Positions 42,878-51,883 of a stretch of DNA of 64,000 nucleotides are shown here, in pieces. The DNA comes from an uncultured Clostridia bacterium. GTDB taxonomy: Bacteria; Bacillota; Clostridia; Christensenellales; UBA1242. A program made the position numbers and the translations under genes. The stretch is taken from positions 1 to 64,000 of the forward strand of contig CAKNIB010000005.1 of assembly GCA_930979925.1 (NCBI GenBank), written 5' to 3'. Under the pieces are notes generated by a model that saw only the letters and a list, made by a program, of their open reading frames with translations, was not told the origin of the DNA and ran no database searches. Numbering within the stretch: the stretch's first letter is position 1; every line of letters begins with the position of its first letter.

Positions 42878-44002
42878 TTATCCCGGCCAGGTGCGGTGGG
42901 CTTGAAACCAGTCGGTGTCTTTAAGTTTTAGGTCATTATTGCTAAACTCAAGTTTTACAGTGCTACCTGATACTGAGAAAATTATATTACCATTCATTGA
43001 CTTAACCGTACCTAAATTACTAAAGTCACTCTTATCAACATAGTTATCAACCATGCTAGTCACATAGATTTTGTCGGTATATGGTGCAACATTATTGATA
43101 AACTCTTGAGTTGGAAACTGATTTTCGTCGGTATCAGTATATTCGCTGGTACCTGCACAACAGCATACGATAACATACTCTGGGCTTATTGCCTCCATAA
43201 GTTCTGGGCAACTTGAAGTTTTCGAACCGTGATGTCCTGCCTTATAAAGCACACAGTGTGGAAGTCCACCATGATTTTCCTCATAATAGGTAACAAGGCG
43301 AGTTTCGCCTTTTTCTTCAAGGTCGCCAGTGAAAAGATAGTGATTGTCGCCCTGATTAATCATAAGGCAAACGGAGTAATTATTCTCCCCACTTGAGTCG
43401 GTGTGGTCATAATAGTAGTTATAGAGAATTTCCATCTCGACATCGGCAGAGAGCTCAATAATACGGCTAGCTCCATTTTCATTATTATAGCACTCAAGAG
43501 CCGTCCAGTGGTTTGCACCCGCTTCAACCTCGGCATCACGAGCCAAAGTATACTTGCCAACAACAGTACGGTTTGACTCTACATTACCATTTGTGAGTGG
43601 AAAGTCAATTATATTTTCTACCTTGTAGTAGTCAAAAATTCCTGTGCGGTCTGACTCGCTATAAAAAGCTGAGATATGGTCCTCATGCCCATGGGTTGCA
43701 ATAACATATTCAAGAGTATTATCAGTAACATACTGGTCAACATAGTCGATTATGGTTGAGGCAGAATTATTTCGAGAACCAGCGTCTATTAAAATGTCAT
43801 TATCTCCGCACTGGATGAAAATACAATCGCCGGTGTACTTATTGCCAAGTTCTAAAAAGTGTATTGAGAGGTCGCCACTTACAAAGCGCTCGGTATGAGT
43901 TGGGTTTATAACATAGATATCGAGTGCAATGCCTGCTATAAAGCCTATGCCAACAACAATTAGAGCGAGAAGGACTGTGAAAATACCTTTAATTACCTTC
44001 AT
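42878..44002 (-). CDS. Exported MBL-fold hydrolase, ComEC C-terminal-like
   Basis: The 374-residue protein has an N-terminal membrane anchor (residues 5-30) and an extracellular metallo-beta-lactamase-fold domain. IHFLELGNKYTGDCIFIQ and ILIDAGS open it, THGHEDH (about residue 105) is the HxHxDH metal motif, and LFTGDLEEKGE and YKAGHHGSKTSS (about 255-265) follow. This is the pattern of the ComEC/Rec2 C-terminal domain and its stand-alone secreted relatives, which may act as nucleases or phosphodiesterases. The start overlaps the end of the DUF5011 gene by 14 bases, so the two are coupled. Confidence 0.85.
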   Translation of the reverse strand: MKVIKGIFTVLLALIVVGIGFIAGIALDIYVINPTHTERFVSGDLSIHFLELGNKYTGDCIFIQCGDNDILIDAGSRNNSASTIIDYVDQYVTDNTLEYVIATHGHEDHISAFYSESDRTGIFDYYKVENIIDFPLTNGNVESNRTVVGKYTLARDAEVEAGANHWTALECYNNENGASRIIELSADVEMEILYNYYYDHTDSSGENNYSVCLMINQGDNHYLFTGDLEEKGETRLVTYYEENHGGLPHCVLYKAGHHGSKTSSCPELMEAISPEYVIVCCCAGTSEYTDTDENQFPTQEFINNVAPYTDKIYVTSMVDNYVDKSDFSNLGTVKSMNGNIIFSVSGSTVKLEFSNNDLKLKDTDWFQAHRTWPG

Positions 44003-44399
44003 TTGTCACCTCGCTTGGAGCTTCAATAATTATGGTGCGGTAGCGCTCTATATTTAGATATCTAATATTATCTACAGTATATCTTATATAATAGGTACCC
44101 TCTTTTTCATAGTCAACATTGGTTTCAACTTTAATCTCAGACGAAACATCTTTGCCAAAAGCGATAGCAATGGCGCCCTCGTCCTCGTATCTTTCTCCTA
44201 GTGTTAATGTTATGGTTTTATCGCCAATAACCTCAAAAATATCATCCTTGGTTAGCACATATCTTGATGTAAAATAGCCAGCCACGCCTCCAATTATCAA
44301 AAGGATAATTAAAGAAAATAAACCTATTTTTGTCGATTTTTTGCTAGTTTTTGATGTTTTTTCTGTATTTTTTGACGATTTTTTCGTATTTTTTGTCAT
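43989..44399 (-). CDS. Membrane-anchored DUF5011 (Ig-like) protein
   Basis: The 136 residues start with a Ser/Thr/Lys-rich cytoplasmic tail (1-27), then one membrane span (28-50). A single extracellular bacterial Ig-like DUF5011 domain follows (about 55-128), seen as ITLTLGERYEDEGAIA and KEGTYYIRYTV. It probably lies outside the membrane and binds or spaces a partner. It overlaps the MBL-fold gene, so they likely act together. AGGAG precedes the ATG, 22 bases after the desulfoferrodoxin gene. Confidence 0.75.
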   Translation of the reverse strand: MTKNTKKSSKNTEKTSKTSKKSTKIGLFSLIILLIIGGVAGYFTSRYVLTKDDIFEVIGDKTITLTLGERYEDEGAIAIAFGKDVSSEIKVETNVDYEKEGTYYIRYTVDNIRYLNIERYRTIIIEAPSEVTNEGN

Positions 44400-44421
44400 T
44401 TTTTCTCCTATTTAAAAAATT

Positions 44422-44789
44422 TTACTCGTTAGCCCAAAGTCCATGGAGATTGCAAAGAGAATAAACTTTTTCCACCTTTTCGCCCTCTGCTAAAGTATAT
44501 ATTGTCTCTGGTTTATCTTGAGGATGAAGTTCGCGTACATAATAACCAAAGTTTGTCAATATTATTATATGTGATATGTAGTGCTCTTCTGTCATCGGAT
44601 GAGCAACCTGCCCTACTTTAACTAAAATGGTATTACCATTTTGCGATACATCAGGCTTATGTTTCTCAACTACTCTGGAACAAGCTCTTCCATCATCTTG
44701 CCACAGCAAAAAAGTGGTACCTTTTTATCTACAAGTTTTATTACAACATTTCCGCAAGTGTAGCATTTATAAAATACTAATTTTTTCAT
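44422..44789 (-). pseudogene. dfx: Desulfoferrodoxin / superoxide reductase, frameshifted
   Basis: ATG 44789 with AGGAG upstream starts the desulforedoxin domain (FYKCYTCGNVV, FCCGKMMEELVP). That frame stops at TAG 44672-44670. The neelaredoxin domain continues in a second frame (VVEKHKPDVS, VKVGQVAHPMTEEHYISHI, CNLHGLW) to 44422. Joined at the CCAGAG near 44673-44680 they make a normal superoxide reductase of about 122 residues with both iron sites, so one base is missing. It is either a pseudogene, an assembly error or, less likely, a frameshift used in expression. The C-terminal half alone could only start from an unconvincing ATG at 44709. Confidence 0.85.
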
Positions 44790-44984
44790 ATTTTTTCTCC
44801 TTTTTTAAATAATATAGGTAATACAACCTATAAACTAATTATATCAAAAACAGATTAGATATCAAAATAAAATAGTTATAATTTTCAATCTCACTTTTTG
44901 CCTAATATACTTTAATAAAAAAGAGTAAATATGATTGACTTAATAATTTTTATATGTAATAATATATAATATAAAGGAGTTTTT

Positions 44985-45419
44985 ATGGAAAATAATCAAA
45001 ATAAAAAGAAAACACCAAAAGGATTAATTATTCTTGGAGTTATAGCTTTTATACTTCTTGCTGGCGGTATAACAATGATTGTAATTTCTTCAACTTCAGA
45101 TACTGAAAGCCCTGGGCTTATAATTGGTGGCAGTTTCGCTATTAGTATTGGATCTATGTTGACATTTATTAGTTTAATTCCGCTTATACAAAAGGGAATG
45201 ATTAAGTTAAACAAACATATCATAGAGCAAAATAAGCAGGACCTAAAAGATATTTCATCAGCAACTGGAGATATTGCAAGTGATGGTGTTAAAACCATTG
45301 CGAAGTCGGCAACTGAAGGACATATCGAAGCAATGGACGACAAAAAATATTGTAAAAATTGCGGTAAAATAATTGATAATGACAGCAAATTTTGTTCACA
45401 TTGTGGTACAGAGCAGTAA
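44985..45419 (+). CDS. Membrane protein with C-terminal zinc ribbon
   Basis: The 144 residues have two membrane spans (about 12-32 and 42-65), a soluble linker, and a C-terminal zinc ribbon YCKNCGKIIDND and FCSHCGTEQ (CxxC...CxxC, residues 120-144). Such zinc-ribbon membrane proteins are widespread in Firmicutes and uncharacterised. AAAGGAG lies before the ATG. It is a single gene between terminators, and a -10 TATAAT is seen at 44967-44972. Confidence 0.75.
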   Translation: MENNQNKKKTPKGLIILGVIAFILLAGGITMIVISSTSDTESPGLIIGGSFAISIGSMLTFISLIPLIQKGMIKLNKHIIEQNKQDLKDISSATGDIASDGVKTIAKSATEGHIEAMDDKKYCKNCGKIIDNDSKFCSHCGTEQ

Positions 45420-45423
45420 AAAA

Positions 45424-45474
45424 ACAAAAGAGACTTAAATTAATCTTATGGAAATTTAAGCCTCTTTTTTATAT
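45424..45474. terminator. Bidirectional terminator
   Basis: aaagag(a)cttaaatt pairs with aatttaag(c)ctcttt across a short apex between convergent genes ending at 45419 and 45496. Confidence 0.8.
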
Positions 45475-45495
45475 CTTTTTTTAATCCTTTCTATA

Positions 45496-47664
45496 TCAAA
45501 ATTCTATTATTTTATTTATATCATTAGGAAGCTTTTTCTGTGTTAAAACTGAAGATTTCAAAACAAACTGGCAAGACAAAACTTTTCGTCTTATAACAAT
45601 AAATTCCTTATTATTTAAGTAGTATTTTAGTTTTCCGTCATACTTGCAGTTTTGGCAAGTGCTTGAAAGATGTTCTTTATATGGGCAGTGTCTAAAATAC
45701 ATATACTCTGGGTAATACTCGGCAAAAGCAAAGAGATTGGCGCCGTTATTTTTTATGTTATTTAAGTCAACCTCCTCCTGCGTTAGCACTATGTTCTTAT
45801 AGCCTTTACCTATATAATATTTTACAGCATAAGAGTTATATACATTTAAATTAGCGCCGATTATTGTTTTTGACGGACTTACAAGGTTAAGTGCATAATA
45901 ATTGTTGGCATAAATTCCCCAATTTTGACAACTATTTAATATATCTTTTATTTTTTCAATCTCTTGTGCCGTTGCCATGACAGGAAGAGAAAGATAAACG
46001 TTTAAATTTTTAAACTTTTGATATAGAAGGTCAATATTATCAAAATTTTCTGGTGCTAAAATAATAGGAGTGGTTATTTGCGTGTCAACTTTTGATAAAT
46101 CATCAGTATAAATCATAGTTTGAGTGTGTGTTTCTTTTTGAGCAAATTTTATTTCACGTGGGTTAAAAATTGCTTTGATCTGCAAATTGTGTGTGAGCGA
46201 ATAGTTTCCAAGTATCTTTTCTTGCAGTTTTTCGAGTCCTTGGCGTCTTAGCTCGTTTAGCTGGGCTTTTGTCATAAACACATCATTTAAAGTCGCTTTA
46301 AAACTTTTTAGTTTAAAATATTCTCCCATTTTAGCAAGTTGGACTTTACATTCCTCTTCTGTCAGCGGATGAGTTTTTGCTTTTTCTAAAGTAAAGTCGC
46401 TTTCAACCTCTATTTGAGCGTTGTTTGTAGAGAGAATAAGTCTTGCCCTCTCGTCTTCTTTTGCAAAAACTTCAGCGTCTACCTCAATAAATCGTCTTTT
46501 TGAAAGTGTAGTCTCTTCAAGTGAGGCGTCTACAATTAGCCTAGCAGTGCAACCTAGTTTTGTCTTTGATGTTGTTGTTATATCATACTCATCTTTCTTT
46601 GTCTGTTTGATGTCAACCGCCGTGATAACAGCGCATTCTTTTTTTAGATCAAAAAATTTGAGTGTGTCACCCTTTTTAAGGTTATAATCTGTTTTTATTG
46701 TAATTATATTAAAATTTTTACCATAATTCGTCTTGATAACCCGTCCTATTTCAATACCTATGTGATTTTGAGCAAAAGGATAGATTATCTTTTCATCTCC
46801 AAAGTAGCCATTGATATAGTCGCCTCGGTTATATACTTTTTTGAGATTTTCTAAATCTTGTTTTGTATAATTAAAGCCATTTTCTACCGCTCTTTTATAA
46901 ACTGAGGTTGCTACGCCAACATATGCTGGGCGTCTTGCCCTACCTTCAATTTTGAGGCTGTCTACCCCCTTTTCGGCTAGAGTTTTAAGGCTAGGCAGAA
47001 GGCAAAAATCTTTTGTGCTTAATAGGTAACCCTCTTTTTTAGCCTTATCATTGTTAAGAGAAAATGGTAATCTGCAAAATTGTTTGCATTTGCCACGGTT
47101 GCCACTGCTTCCTGCAAGTAGAGAACACAAATAACAATTACCAGAAAAAGCAACGCAAAGCGCGCCTTGTACAAAGTACTCTATCTCTATATCAAGGTTC
47201 TCTTTTATGCGAGCAACTTCTTCAAGTGGAGTTTCTCTTGCAAGGACAACGCGTTTAAAGCCAAGGTCGCTTAGCGCCTGCAAGCCTTCTAAGTTTTGCA
47301 AGCCCATTTGAGTACTAGCATGAAGCTCAATATTTGGAAAATTCTGTCTAAGGTAGTAGCATAGTCCGATATCTTGCACAATAAAGGCGTCCACACCTGC
47401 CTCAAGCGCGTTTTTCACCATGTTAAGAGCTATTGACATCTCCTCGTCTTTAATAAGAGTGTTTAGAGCCACATAAACTTTCACGCCAAAAAGGTGGGCA
47501 TAGGAGATGACCATACCGATATTGTCAAGAGTAAAATTTTCAATGTTGCCACGAGCGTTAAAGTCGCTAAGACCGAGGTAGACAGCGTCAGCACCGTTAT
47601 TTACCGCACTTTTTAGACTTTCAAAATTGCCTGCTGGCGATAGAATTTCTATTTGTTTTGTCAT
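45496..47664 (-). CDS. Peptidase U32 family protein, tRNA/rRNA hydroxylase type
   Basis: The 722 residues show an N-terminal TIM-barrel U32 domain: LSPAGNFESLKSAV, ADAVYLGLSDFNAR, STQMGLQNL, EIEYFVQGALCVAFSGNCYLCS and RGKCKQFCRLPF, the last holding the cluster-binding cysteines. A DUF3656-like middle and a second barrel follow, with a Cys trio near 660 (CPYKEHLSSTCQNC). Members such as TrhP/RlhA hydroxylate RNA with prephenate rather than cut peptides. That role is an inference here. The start 47664 is chosen over 47700 because TTGAAA-17-TATCAT lies just upstream. Confidence 0.88.
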   Translation of the reverse strand: MTKQIEILSPAGNFESLKSAVNNGADAVYLGLSDFNARGNIENFTLDNIGMVISYAHLFGVKVYVALNTLIKDEEMSIALNMVKNALEAGVDAFIVQDIGLCYYLRQNFPNIELHASTQMGLQNLEGLQALSDLGFKRVVLARETPLEEVARIKENLDIEIEYFVQGALCVAFSGNCYLCSLLAGSSGNRGKCKQFCRLPFSLNNDKAKKEGYLLSTKDFCLLPSLKTLAEKGVDSLKIEGRARRPAYVGVATSVYKRAVENGFNYTKQDLENLKKVYNRGDYINGYFGDEKIIYPFAQNHIGIEIGRVIKTNYGKNFNIITIKTDYNLKKGDTLKFFDLKKECAVITAVDIKQTKKDEYDITTTSKTKLGCTARLIVDASLEETTLSKRRFIEVDAEVFAKEDERARLILSTNNAQIEVESDFTLEKAKTHPLTEEECKVQLAKMGEYFKLKSFKATLNDVFMTKAQLNELRRQGLEKLQEKILGNYSLTHNLQIKAIFNPREIKFAQKETHTQTMIYTDDLSKVDTQITTPIILAPENFDNIDLLYQKFKNLNVYLSLPVMATAQEIEKIKDILNSCQNWGIYANNYYALNLVSPSKTIIGANLNVYNSYAVKYYIGKGYKNIVLTQEEVDLNNIKNNGANLFAFAEYYPEYMYFRHCPYKEHLSSTCQNCKYDGKLKYYLNNKEFIVIRRKVLSCQFVLKSSVLTQKKLPNDINKIIEF

Positions 47665-47671
47665 ATATATA

Positions 47672-47700
47672 ATGATAGAACATTTGATATGTTTTTTCAA
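47672..47700 (-). promoter_or_regulatory. Promoter of the U32 gene (likely leaderless)
   Basis: On the minus strand, TTGAAA (47700-47695), 17 bases, TATCAT (47677-47672), then 7 bases to ATG 47664. Confidence 0.65.
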
Positions 47701-47749
47701 GCAAAAAATGATAACATAAAAACAATTTTCAGCATAATCTTATAAATGC

Positions 47750-47778
47750 TTGACAAAAGTTTTGTTGTGTGTTATCCT
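47750..47778 (+). promoter_or_regulatory. Promoter of the lipoprotein gene
   Basis: TTGACA (47750-47755), a 17-base spacer and TATCCT (47773-47778), followed by AAGGGGG before the ATG at 47802. Confidence 0.75.
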
Positions 47779-47801
47779 ATTTATAATTTAAGGGGGTAAA
47801 T

Positions 47802-48785
47802 ATGAAAAAATCTTTAAAACTTATGGCGCTTGGGCTTGCTGTGGTTCCTTGTGCGCTTGTCCTTACCGCTTGCGGTGGTGACGATGGAAAACTTGTAAAT
47901 ACAGATGGTAATTATACAGCAATTGAGACTACTGAGTATGCAAGTGTTTTAACTGACCTTGAAACAAGAGGTCTATCACTTGACAATATCTTAGGCGGTG
48001 CAAGGCTTACTTTGGATCTTGACGCAGAGATTGACGTTCTTGGTATAACTATGACTGCTAGCATGACTTCTGACAACTATGTTAGAAATACCTCAGAGCA
48101 AGGTCAGGTAGATGTTAAAAAAATTGATATGATAAGCGAAAATAGCCTTAGTCTTGTAGCTGAAACTGGCGACGAGGCAATGGAATACTCAGCTTCTGTT
48201 AACCAATATTTAAATGGTGGCGTACAATATGTTGACCTTACAGGAGCAGAAGAGCTTTTAACAGCTTTTGGCATGCAAAATATGATTACAAACTATAAAT
48301 TCTATCAAAATCTTGCTAAGGGAGATGAAAGCGATATAGCAGTTCTTCCTTCATACTCAATCACCGACCTACTTGATGTTGTTCCTGAAGGAACTTGGGG
48401 TACTAACGTAATAATCGAAAAGAGTGAAGAGGGAGATGATTATAAAATTAGAACAACTATCAAAGGTGATTTCCTTAAAACAATGATTGAGGCAGCACTC
48501 TCTCAAGGTAGCGAACAAACAACATCTGTTGTAACCTTTAATTCTATTGGCGACGTTGTAATTTACATCGTTTACAACGAGGCTGGTCTTGCTGGCATAA
48601 ATGTAACTGCAAGTATTGACATGATTGCCAACATTCCACTTGACGATACATCTAGTATGCCTCTTGCAATTAAAGCAGATGTAGAACTTAATATGGTTGG
48701 ATATAATGGAGAATTCGATTTCCCTTCTGACTTTAACACATACACCGAGCTTGACACCTCAGCTTCTACAGCAATAATTGGATAA
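47802..48785 (+). CDS. Surface lipoprotein, unknown function
   Basis: The 327 residues start with a type II signal peptide MKKSLKLMALGLAVVPCALV and lipobox LTACGG (Cys at residue 24). The mature part is acidic, rich in Thr, Ser and Asp, and predicted to be beta-structured. It has alternating hydrophobic strands such as LTLDLDAEIDVLG and IVYNEAGLAGINVTASID, which resemble LolA/LprG-like lipid-binding folds in general form only. No family is recognised. It is monocistronic with a strong promoter and a terminator. Confidence 0.8.
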   Translation: MKKSLKLMALGLAVVPCALVLTACGGDDGKLVNTDGNYTAIETTEYASVLTDLETRGLSLDNILGGARLTLDLDAEIDVLGITMTASMTSDNYVRNTSEQGQVDVKKIDMISENSLSLVAETGDEAMEYSASVNQYLNGGVQYVDLTGAEELLTAFGMQNMITNYKFYQNLAKGDESDIAVLPSYSITDLLDVVPEGTWGTNVIIEKSEEGDDYKIRTTIKGDFLKTMIEAALSQGSEQTTSVVTFNSIGDVVIYIVYNEAGLAGINVTASIDMIANIPLDDTSSMPLAIKADVELNMVGYNGEFDFPSDFNTYTELDTSASTAIIG

Positions 48786-48803
48786 AAATTAACATTAAAA
48801 ATG

Positions 48804-48829
48804 AGCATCTCAAGTGAGGTGCTTTTTTG
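48804..48829 (+). terminator. Terminator after the lipoprotein gene
   Basis: agcatctca and tgaggtgct form a 9 bp stem (one G-T) followed by a T run. Confidence 0.8.
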
Positions 48830-48901
48830 TTGTATCAAATTTTATCATTTTAAGTATTAAAAATAAAATTTAGGGAAAAATGCTTTTGGAGGAATTATTT
48901 T

Positions 48902-50149
48902 ATGAGTTATAACCCTTTTTTAGCAAAACCTAAAAATATTGAAAATACTATTATGAGTTTTAAAAAGCTATCGCCAAAACCCTACAATAAAAATGAGGTT
49001 GACCCTTACACTCGAGTGCGATGTATCCTTATGAACGGTACCGAGTATGAGGCGGTATGGTCGAAGCATCACTTTAACCGTCATTGTGGAGACAATGATA
49101 TACGGCGAGCTGTTGGACTTATTAGAAACTGTGAGCAACAAGAGCAAAAGCTTATTGCTAATCTCAAGCCTGCTGACGAAAATGTGTTGGAGACAACTAT
49201 CGGATATGAACAGCTTGCTGTTGACCTGACTGCAATTTTAGCTCAAAGACAAACTAACCTTTTTGTTAAAAACGCTCTTGACTTTGCCCTGCTTGAAGAT
49301 TTTGACCATCTTTATAGGTATGCCAACCTTCTTGAGAGTGATATGGGTGAGCATGCAGAAAAATATGTTGGCTCATATACCGAGATTATGCCGGGCAGAC
49401 CAACGGCAGCTCACCACCGACATCCTTACGACAATATCAAAAAGCCAATAAGCAATATGTCTGCTGACCCTATTACAAAGTGTGATGTTTCAATAATTAC
49501 GGCGGCTGAGCAACAAACAATGAACTACTATATGAACCTAGGTGCTTTCTACAAGCATCAGAAAGGACGAGAGGTCTATACTGAGATTGCCATGGTTGAA
49601 GAGGAGCATGTTTCGCAGTATGGCTCTTTAATTGATCCGTCTATGACAATGCTTGATGACCTACTTATGCATGAGTATATAGAGTGTTACCTATATTACT
49701 CAATGTACAATGATGAGGTGGACGCTCATATAAAGAGTATTTGGGAGATGTTCTTTGAGCAGGAGCTATCTCACTTGCACACTACCCTCGCTCTAGTGAG
49801 AAAGCACGAGAATAAGGATTGGTACGATGTTATACCTAGCGGAGATTTCCCTGAGCTTATCTCTTTCTCGCCACAAAAGGAGTATATCAGAAAGATTTTG
49901 GGCGAAACTGTCAATAATACCTCTTACTTTGAAGATTATATAAGTGTAAGTAAGCTAAGTGATAGTGCAAACTTCTTTAGCTATCAGAAAAAAGCTGTCA
50001 AGGATGTTAATTCTATGCCTTCGCACATTGTTATCGAAGGCCATATAAATAATTTTAAAGAGGACTACCGAGTACAAGACAAAGAGCATCCTGTTAAAGC
50101 ATTGCGCGATAGAAAGGTCGACAATGTAAATCTTGGTAGAGAAAAATAA
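48902..50149 (+). CDS. Ferritin-like di-iron family protein, unknown
   Basis: The 415-residue soluble helical protein has two pairs of iron-ligand-like motifs: EDFDHLYRYANLLE (about residue 137), EIAMVEEEHVSQY (about 228, ExxxEEH), HEYIECYLYYSMYNDE (about 257) and FFEQELSHLHTTL (about 282, ExxH). This looks like a four-helix ferritin-like bundle with Glu/His ligands, possibly a peroxide- or oxygen-consuming oxidase. The N-terminal 100 residues and C-terminal 110 are unassigned. GGAGG precedes the ATG. It fits with the rubrerythrin and superoxide reductase genes of this window. Confidence 0.7.
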   Translation: MSYNPFLAKPKNIENTIMSFKKLSPKPYNKNEVDPYTRVRCILMNGTEYEAVWSKHHFNRHCGDNDIRRAVGLIRNCEQQEQKLIANLKPADENVLETTIGYEQLAVDLTAILAQRQTNLFVKNALDFALLEDFDHLYRYANLLESDMGEHAEKYVGSYTEIMPGRPTAAHHRHPYDNIKKPISNMSADPITKCDVSIITAAEQQTMNYYMNLGAFYKHQKGREVYTEIAMVEEEHVSQYGSLIDPSMTMLDDLLMHEYIECYLYYSMYNDEVDAHIKSIWEMFFEQELSHLHTTLALVRKHENKDWYDVIPSGDFPELISFSPQKEYIRKILGETVNNTSYFEDYISVSKLSDSANFFSYQKKAVKDVNSMPSHIVIEGHINNFKEDYRVQDKEHPVKALRDRKVDNVNLGREK

Positions 50150-50189
50150 CAAAAATTTTAGTATAACAATAAAAATCTATAAATTAGCA

Positions 50190-50262
50190 ATAAAAAAACA
50201 CAAGGAGTAAAAAGTGTCCTATTATGGAATAAACTTTTAGGTTTACTTTCCTTGTGTTTTTT
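50190..50262. terminator. Bidirectional terminator
   Basis: aaaaacacaagg-gtaaa pairs with tttac-ccttgtgttttt around a 35-base apex, between the convergent ferritin-like and cls genes. Confidence 0.75.
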
Positions 50263-50302
50263 TTATTTCCTTATGCTTTTATTGTTTAATTTTATTTAAA
50301 GC

Positions 50303-51754
50303 TTAGAATAACGATGACAACAATCTCATAATAGCTTGCAACATCTTTGTTATCCACTTCTTCTTTTGGAAGTAGTTGATATTTACCTCTTGCGAGTTTT
50401 TAATATCCTCGTTAAAAATATCTGCGTACTGCTTGTTTGTTTGTTTTGAGTAAATAATCATAGTATTTTCAAAGTTAAGTCCAAATGAGCGGTTGTCTGT
50501 GTTGCATGTTCCTATAGAGATTTTGTTGCTATCAACAAGTATGGTCTTGCTGTGCAAAAAGCCGTTATAAAGATAGATTTTTATGCCTATCTCTGACATC
50601 TCTTTAAGATAGGAAAGAGTGGCAAGGTAAACGGTCTTTTTATCTGGAATTTTAGGCACCATAATTCGCACATCAATACCACTTTTAACTGCAATTCTGA
50701 GTGCCGAGAAAAATACGTCGTCAGGTATAAAGTATGGAGTTTGGATGTATACCCTCTCTTTTGCCGAGAGTATCATCTTTACAAAAGTTTCTTTTATGCT
50801 TTGTACCTGGCTATCAGGGCCAGATGTGACTAGTTGTACGGTATTATTACCCTTAATCTCTGGACTTGGAAAATAACCATTTTCTAGGTAAAGGCGAGGC
50901 GGTGTGTTGTCGTTGGTGCAATATCTCCAGTCATCTAGAAAGATATTTTGAAGTGAATAAACCCCACCTCCCTCCATGCGAAGATGGGTATCTCGCCAAG
51001 GTTGTAATTTTTTATCTATCCCCATATGATCATCGCGAACGTTAATCCCGCCAGTGTAGCCAATTTTGCCATCAATGACGACAATCTTCCTGTGGTTTCG
51101 ATAATTTAGTTTAAGATTAAGATGTCTTATATTGAAAAGAGGTGGAAAAAATTCCCCTACCTGTCCACCCGCCTTCTCAAGTTTATTGAAAAATCGGTGT
51201 GGCGCCTTGCGCGAGCCAATTGAGTCATAGATAAGTTTTACATCAATGCCCTCGCGCGCCCTTTTGCACAAAAGTTGCATTATTTCTTTGCCTGTCTTAT
51301 CATTAGCAAAGATGTAATACTCCATATTGATTGATTTTTTTGCGTTTAGAATATCTTTTTTTAGATCCTCCATCTTGTCAGGGCCATTTGTATATATCTT
51401 TATGTCATTCCCCGGAAGTGGATAAGAGCCAAAAGAATAGCAAAGTGTAACAAGTTCTTGGTCGTCCTTGAGTATTCCGTCAAGTTTTGCCTCTTCCAGT
51501 GTCTGTATGCCTTTGACATTGCGGATGATATCACGCTCGGATATCATCTTCTTTTTTATCATTCGGCGAGTTCTAACGCTAAGACCACTCCCAAAAACTA
51601 TATAGAGCAAGAAACCGATGATTGGTAAAAAAGTTAGAACGGTCAGCCATGCTATAATATTTTCAGGCTTACGTTTTTCATAAAAAACCATACCGATAGA
51701 AAGAAGAAAGTTGACACATACAACTACAGTAAAGCTTATAGTAAACCAGTTCAT
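50303..51754 (-). CDS. cls: Cardiolipin synthase
   Basis: Joins two phosphatidylglycerols into cardiolipin at the membrane. The 483 residues have two N-terminal spans (about 5-25 and 35-58) and two phospholipase D HKD motifs: NYRNHRKIVVIDGKIGYTGG (about 215-234) and FLHSKTILVDSNKISIGTCN (about 398-417). Length is normal. It has its own AGGAGG-type site and no operon partner. The giant surface protein gene ends 130 bases downstream-to-upstream on the same strand. Confidence 0.95.
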   Translation of the reverse strand: MNWFTISFTVVVCVNFLLSIGMVFYEKRKPENIIAWLTVLTFLPIIGFLLYIVFGSGLSVRTRRMIKKKMISERDIIRNVKGIQTLEEAKLDGILKDDQELVTLCYSFGSYPLPGNDIKIYTNGPDKMEDLKKDILNAKKSINMEYYIFANDKTGKEIMQLLCKRAREGIDVKLIYDSIGSRKAPHRFFNKLEKAGGQVGEFFPPLFNIRHLNLKLNYRNHRKIVVIDGKIGYTGGINVRDDHMGIDKKLQPWRDTHLRMEGGGVYSLQNIFLDDWRYCTNDNTPPRLYLENGYFPSPEIKGNNTVQLVTSGPDSQVQSIKETFVKMILSAKERVYIQTPYFIPDDVFFSALRIAVKSGIDVRIMVPKIPDKKTVYLATLSYLKEMSEIGIKIYLYNGFLHSKTILVDSNKISIGTCNTDNRSFGLNFENTMIIYSKQTNKQYADIFNEDIKNSQEVNINYFQKKKWITKMLQAIMRLLSSLF

Positions 51755-51845
51755 CCTTCCTCCTCTATAGATATGTTTTTTTGTTTTACCATTTTATATT
51801 CAAAAGCACTTAAAAATATTTTTTCAACCTGCAATCAAGAGATTT

Positions 51846-51873
51846 CACAAACCCTTGGTGACAAGGGTTTGTG
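51846..51873. terminator. Hairpin after the giant surface-protein gene
   Basis: A perfect 12 bp stem cacaaacccttg/caagggtttgtg carries a GTGA tetraloop (51858-51861). It lies 11 bases beyond the stop codon of the giant gene. The U tract on the minus strand is poor, so it may protect the mRNA 3' end rather than be a strong terminator. Confidence 0.6.
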
Positions 51874-51883
51874 ATATTTTAAC

